Positions 31,501 through 34,093 of a stretch of DNA of 34,093 nucleotides are shown here, one piece after another. Numbering within the stretch: the stretch's first letter is position 1; each line of letters opens with the position of its first letter. The position numbers were made by a program, and so were the translations under genes. The notes under the pieces were generated by a model. That model was not told the origin of the DNA, did not search any database, and was given only the letters and a program-made list of their open reading frames with translations. The stretch comes from Deltaproteobacteria bacterium (lineage in GTDB: Bacteria; Calditrichota; Calditrichia; RBG-13-44-9; J075). The DNA is taken from NCBI GenBank assembly GCA_011526015.1, contig WYBG01000059.1, positions 1 to 34,093 of the forward strand. Reading direction: 5' to 3'.

Positions 31501-32033
31501 TGTTGAAGCCGCCAGCGAGCGCCGTCATAGAAATATACCAATCCGTCCTGCCCGGCCACGTACCCTTTGGTGAGATTGCCCTCGCGATACATTTTCAGCC
31601 GGAACATCACCAGGTCGTCACCGGGATCGTCCAGCGCCTGGGGAAAGTCGATTTTTTGCCATTCCCGCCCGTTAAAGCGGTACATGGTCTTTTTCCAGTT
31701 TTTGACCTCGTGCCCTAACGCCCACACCTCGCTATCGGAAAGCGCATCCACACTGAGCATTTCTACAATGGTCTGGGTGAAGGCGGAAGCGTCTAACATC
31801 TTCCGCGCCTGTTTGCCGTCATAGTGATAAACCCCGCGGTTGGTAGAGAACCAGATCGAAGAATTGCTCACCACCGAGAGGGTGTAGCCGTATTCGCCTG
31901 GCTCGAAGGGGATTAACTGGTAGAAAGTGGGGGAGGTCCGGGAAAAAGCCGCTGAAAAGGCCAGGCAGAAGCATAGCGCCGCCAGCTCACGAACGCCGGC
32001 GCGGGCAGGGGTCGATGATTTTTTAATCGGCAT
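28536..32033 (-). CDS. Receptor-type Ser/Thr kinase: two beta-propellers, ASPIC-like domain, 3 TM, C-terminal kinase
   Basis: This 1165-residue protein has a signal peptide, then six or seven YDGxxW propeller repeats (about 40-340), then seven FG-GAP/VCBS motifs of the DxDxDGxxD type between about 356 and 665 (DFDNNGGPD, DLDNNGLVD, DLDNDGDLD, DFNNDGLAD, DVNNDGAQD, DIDCDGDLD, DFDADGDAD). NSQGIGAKVTLW and YDLEVVFPGGKTVR resemble an UnbV/ASPIC domain. About three membrane helices follow (770-875), then a kinase domain from about 893: GKGGMGQVY, VALKIL, HRDVKTGN near 1026, DFGLSK near 1046, GYVAPEQ. All catalytic residues are present. The large sensor is predicted to lie outside the membrane and the kinase inside, the reverse of most bacterial kinases with an N-terminal catalytic domain. 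Downstream genes encode the ParB-like protein, a phosphatase and a sigma-54 activator. Confidence 0.86.
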   Translation of the reverse strand: MPIKKSSTPARAGVRELAALCFCLAFSAAFSRTSPTFYQLIPFEPGEYGYTLSVVSNSSIWFSTNRGVYHYDGKQARKMLDASAFTQTIVEMLSVDALSDSEVWALGHEVKNWKKTMYRFNGREWQKIDFPQALDDPGDDLVMFRLKMYREGNLTKGYVAGQDGLVYFYDGARWRLQQKLTEQIFRALKLNSPGDIWIGGRNGAIFHFDGKSWRSTPVRQADSRSFIMNFSFLSPTDGWAVGSRGIWHYDGAAWDSMPCPVASYLRDVEMISPTEGWIISHGGDILRYNGAEWSLYQKIPNNTSSTLLGLQSLRNGDAYRLYFLTTGGIYGTTWEKIPTFTDVSPSINIHLVGGYPEMIDFDNNGGPDVYLHPLGDFPTRLYSNRGGLFNEKSDRLRPPPRGADGTVVFADLDNNGLVDIFTRTPSVGNSCYFNLGSWKFRYQPRPLPMDDNSNGAISFADLDNDGDLDLLFLSIAQADSLKPLWLYENDGIGNFSGGLNFGVPTPSNAAAGGILVADFNNDGLADIFKYDKNDPCELYLNEGNFRFKEAAAAGGIDGTYFEAHPYIVEATAGDVNNDGAQDIFLVWRQGRAAFFLNDGKAHFSPGQTLEFSDPSYAGAGLADIDCDGDLDLFFKDRFYKNDRGEFSEYSEIGFRNQGLPYLTDFDADGDADLWLLDMETLRLNLYENSFNPERVLSVKLRGIRGNSQGIGAKVTLWRKDGEGRPGMAASQEALHPLPLQFYPDAQSRYDLEVVFPGGKTVRRENVAPGYLEISEFSGPAGWFWKSVYSLARSLKYAHPAWELARLPLLVLLVWLFFRFAEKQRTRQYLAHPLFIAGLALLYLLSIHATIREGKLYSAIVSLAVFGGAGALALIAAGRMVQRRESRYISHFKLLEFLGKGGMGQVYKALDMNNKNIVALKILHEDLLHDPENRKRFAGEGQLLSSFSHRHIVKVFEIGEADSTGMPAPGAGGDAPRRGFIAMEYLPGGTLKDYLKQHSPLTLAEAQRLLLQIAEGLREIHARGIIHRDVKTGNVMLDGQGEVRIMDFGLSKSPLVSAMTSLGTVIGTLGYVAPEQVTGMEVDQRADIFSFGVVIYELLTGKLPFSGENEMALIHAIFNTTPTPPSCLRAGEMDPKWDALVARCLAKTPGERFAGMEEVVEALRGE

Positions 32034-32120
32034 GGGCTAAATTAAAGAAGCTTCGCGGAACTTGCAAATGTTCCAACGCAAAAGGGTGCGATTGTATTTC
32101 CTGGCCGCCGGCCGTTCAAA

Positions 32121-32130
32121 CCCTTTATCG
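32121..32130. repeat. Target-site duplication, left copy
   Basis: The 10-mer ccctttatcg abuts the left terminal repeat of the MITE and is repeated exactly at 32279-32288, immediately after the right terminal repeat. Confidence 0.8.
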
Positions 32131-32278
32131 TGTACTATCACGTGACCTCTGAGAATTGTCAATGCTGTGAACCGGAGAGTGGGAGAAGCGGAGAATGGGA
32201 GACGCAAGTCTCCGTTTCTCCCGCTCTCCCATTCTCCGATTCACCTTCTCAAATTCTCACAGGTCAGGTGATAGTACA
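32131..32278. mobile_element. MITE-like 148-bp hairpin element with 27-bp TIRs and 10-bp TSD
   Basis: The left end tgtactatcacgtgacctct and the right end (reverse complement tgtactatcacctgacctgt) match at 25 of the first 27 bases, and complementarity continues less perfectly into the centre through words like ggagagtgggagaagcgg. The exact duplication ccctttatcg flanks both ends (32121-32130 and 32279-32288). It encodes no protein, so movement would need a transposase from elsewhere. A truncated inverted relative is at 25586-25709. It lies between the cytochrome and kinase genes. Confidence 0.85.
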
Positions 32279-32288
32279 CCCTTTATCG
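32279..32288. repeat. Target-site duplication, right copy
   Basis: Second exact copy of ccctttatcg, immediately after the right terminal repeat of the MITE. Confidence 0.8.
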
Positions 32289-32328
32289 CTATACTTTGTA
32301 CTCGCCCCGTTCCGGCAATTACCGCTGC

Positions 32329-33846
32329 TTACGGATTCAACCCCTCGTGGCAGTCGGTGCACATGCCTTCTTTCCAATCTTCCTCTTCCACGTCTTCCCC
32401 GGGGTGCCTGAACGCCAACACCTGGCCCAGGGGGGCAATTTCCTGGCTTCCCGGGTGGCCCTGGGCGCTGATGTAGTGGCAAAGGTTACAGTCTTTACTG
32501 ATTTTGCGCGCCCCGTCTTCGCTGACGTGGCGGTCGTTGTGGCAGCGGAAGCAGCCGTTGTAATTCAAATGCCCGATGTGGTCCGGGTAGGCGCTCCACT
32601 TTACTTTCATTTCCGGGAAAATATTTTTGGAGAAGATTCCCTGCAACCCTTTAACCGCTTTTTCCACCAGTTCCGGGCTTTCTTCCGGGATTTCCGGGTA
32701 GTTGTCTTCGTAGTACGTGCGGATTTCCCGCTCGATGTATTTCATGGCCGAGTCCGCCGTGGGGAATTCTTTGGCGCAAATGTCCATAGCCACGGTTTTG
32801 ATTTCCGGCAGTTCTTTGGGAATCTCTCCCGCGGTGATGGCGGCGTTCACAAACAGGTTGGGCGCGCGGTAGTTATGGGAAGGGCGGGTGTGGCAATCCA
32901 CGCAGTCCATCACCCGGATTTCCCGGTTTTTGATTTCGTCTTCGTCCAGGGGAGCTTCTTCATCCTGGTAAACCACCACTTCCCCGGTTCGCAAATTGGT
33001 GTAACGCACCCAGGGCAGCTCTTCGCGGGTGGGGTCTGCAGAGATGTACTCGATTTGCACGTCCGGATTGATGTGCCAGTGGATGCCTTCTTCCAGTCCC
33101 TGGGCGGATTTCGGAGCGCCGATTTTCATGATCAGGGCAATATCCCATTGGGTATTTTGCTCATCCGGCAAATAATAACTTTCCAGGCGCAGTTTGTGGG
33201 CGTAGAACTTTTGCGGCCAGTGGCACTGTTCGCAAACTTCCCGCGCCGGGCGCAAATTGCTGATCGGGGTGGGAATGGGCCGGGGGTAAATATTCCGGGC
33301 CGTGGCGTACACCTGGTATAAACCGGAGAGTTTGGAGCGAACGTACCAGTCCGCCCCCGGGCCGACGTGGCAATCCACGCAGGCCACCCGGGCATGGGGA
33401 GAGTTCTGGTATGCGATATGCTCCGGGTGCATGACGCTGTGGCACATGGTTCCGCAGAAGGTCACCGATTCCGTGAAATGAAAGGCTTCGTAACTTCCCA
33501 CCGCGGAGATGAAGAGCAGAAAGGTCGTTCCGATCACAAAAATGAAAAAAGCATTGCGGTGGCGGGTTTCGCCCAAATCCACCCGCGGCCAGGCCGGGCG
33601 GTCGGGAATGCCGTGTTTATGTTCCCGGCGCATCTGGATCAACATCCCGATGGGGATCAACAGGAGTCCCAGGATCATCACCGCCGGCAGCAAGATATAC
33701 ATGACCAGGCCGAGATATGCGTGTCCTTTCATTCCAAAGAGGGAAACGGTAAAGGTAAAAATAATCATAAACAGGCTGATCAGCGCAATGGTCGCGCCCG
33801 TCAAGGTAATCCAGTTGCGGGTGGTGCGGGGAAGCTGAAATTTCAT
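32329..33846 (-). CDS. Seven-haem NapC/NirT-type membrane c-type cytochrome
   Basis: This 505-residue cytochrome has two N-terminal membrane helices (about 12-36 and 45-70) and a third at 99-120, then a periplasmic part with seven c-type haem sites. Six are CXXCH: 156-160, 205-209, 315-319, 432-436, 453-457 and 496-500. The first (131-136) is CGTMCH, a CX3CH form followed by SVM, whose methionine may be a haem ligand. ARVACVDCHVGPGADW matches the NapC/NirT group, which passes quinol electrons to periplasmic reductases. The C-terminal region after residue 210 goes beyond the usual four-haem core. AAAGGA and AAAGG lie just upstream of the ATG. No terminal reductase is in the window, so its partner is unknown. 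Confidence 0.88.
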   Translation of the reverse strand: MKFQLPRTTRNWITLTGATIALISLFMIIFTFTVSLFGMKGHAYLGLVMYILLPAVMILGLLLIPIGMLIQMRREHKHGIPDRPAWPRVDLGETRHRNAFFIFVIGTTFLLFISAVGSYEAFHFTESVTFCGTMCHSVMHPEHIAYQNSPHARVACVDCHVGPGADWYVRSKLSGLYQVYATARNIYPRPIPTPISNLRPAREVCEQCHWPQKFYAHKLRLESYYLPDEQNTQWDIALIMKIGAPKSAQGLEEGIHWHINPDVQIEYISADPTREELPWVRYTNLRTGEVVVYQDEEAPLDEDEIKNREIRVMDCVDCHTRPSHNYRAPNLFVNAAITAGEIPKELPEIKTVAMDICAKEFPTADSAMKYIEREIRTYYEDNYPEIPEESPELVEKAVKGLQGIFSKNIFPEMKVKWSAYPDHIGHLNYNGCFRCHNDRHVSEDGARKISKDCNLCHYISAQGHPGSQEIAPLGQVLAFRHPGEDVEEEDWKEGMCTDCHEGLNP

Positions 33847-34093
33847 CCTTTATTCCTTTCTTTAATGCGGTTACAGGGTTATAAACCTCTCCGCTCTCCG
33901 TAAAACCCGTTCGGTTGTTTCTGTGAAAAGCTTACGATTTACCGGGAAAATATCAAAACAAAATTTGTAACATTTTAGCGCTATGAAAAATTCGGAAATT
34001 TTGGCCGCTTATCCTTTCGTCTGTCATTCCCACGAAGCTTGTCCCCGTGAATACGGGGAGTGGGAATCCATATTCTAAGCCACTTTTCTGGAT
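33847..34093. other. Upstream spacer of the cytochrome gene, AT-rich, with REP copy
   Basis: The region holds AT-rich sequence (33940-34005) that may include the cytochrome promoter on the minus strand, followed by the third REP-like palindrome. I saw no coding gene. The region is cut by the window edge. Confidence 0.4.
34022..34070. repeat. Diverged TGTCATTCCC...GGGAATCCA REP element with nested hairpin
   Basis: Outer arms tgtcattcccac and gtgggaatcca match the REP family at 17626-17697. An inner hairpin, tccccgt/acgggga, sits between them. The overall arrangement is a double stem. Confidence 0.75.

Larger units (their letters stand above)
32034..32328. other. Kinase / cytochrome spacer holding a MITE
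   Basis: This 295-base gap lies upstream of the kinase gene and after the cytochrome gene. Besides the 148-bp element at 32131-32278 and its flanking 10-bp repeats, I see no gene and no clear promoter. The kinase ATG has no strong ribosome site. Confidence 0.55.

Overview
The window is a dense, GC-rich chromosomal segment from a Gram-negative, didermic bacterium that most resembles the FCB (Fibrobacterota-Chlorobiota-Bacteroidota) assemblage. The pointers are a PNPFNP-type C-terminal sorting domain, DUF2723 and DUF4837 proteins, a Bacteroidota-type lipoprotein often mislabelled 'septum formation inhibitor Maf', FG-GAP/VCBS and ASPIC-like modules, and several lipobox proteins. A Calditrichota/KSB1/Ignavibacteria-like lineage is my best guess, by inference only. 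No rRNA, tRNA, CRISPR array, phage or transposase gene was found.

Layout. 47-9696 (minus): a polyprenyl-phosphate mannose synthase, an RmlD-like sugar-nucleotide reductase, a PfkB kinase overlapping purE, a DUF4837 lipoprotein, a YbhN-like membrane protein, a 940-residue DUF2723 GT-C-like enzyme and a family 2 glycosyltransferase. Most of these fit a surface-glycan or protein-glycosylation neighbourhood. 9881-12313 (minus): a crotonase-fold protein lacking both usual catalytic glutamates and a MoxR/ChlI-like AAA+ ATPase. 12716-18553: a plus-strand lipoprotein; minus-strand double-glutaredoxin and OsmC redox proteins; plus-strand miaB, a small membrane protein and lspA; and a minus-strand GlmU-type nucleotidyltransferase without its acetyltransferase half. 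19294-25539 (plus): a TolB/PD40-like propeller protein and a 1571-residue secreted protein with nine choice-of-anchor D repeats. 25735-32033 (minus): a signalling cluster with a receptor-like Ser/Thr kinase (two predicted beta-propellers, an ASPIC-like domain, membrane helices and a C-terminal kinase), an 84-residue ParB/Srx-like protein, a dual-specificity phosphatase and a GAF/sigma-54 activator. 32329-33846 (minus): a seven-haem NapC/NirT-type cytochrome.

The most unusual DNA-level signal lies between genes. Many spacers hold imperfect inverted repeats built from short stuttered words (for example AATTGCC, GTGAGAAGT, GTGTTTTAGT, CAGGGG, TAATGCG), with a different word at most loci. All three convergent gene gaps carry one, and several run into the stop codon of the neighbouring gene. 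One of them (32131-32278) has mobile-element hallmarks: 27-bp terminal inverted repeats and an exact 10-bp flanking duplication. An inverted copy, truncated at one end, lies at 25586-25709. REP-like palindromes add a further layer.

The two best candidates for an undescribed system are the kinase / ParB-like / phosphatase / sigma-54 activator cluster and the family of word-array hairpins, at least one member of which looks mobile. All family assignments were made by eye from motifs; no database search was possible.
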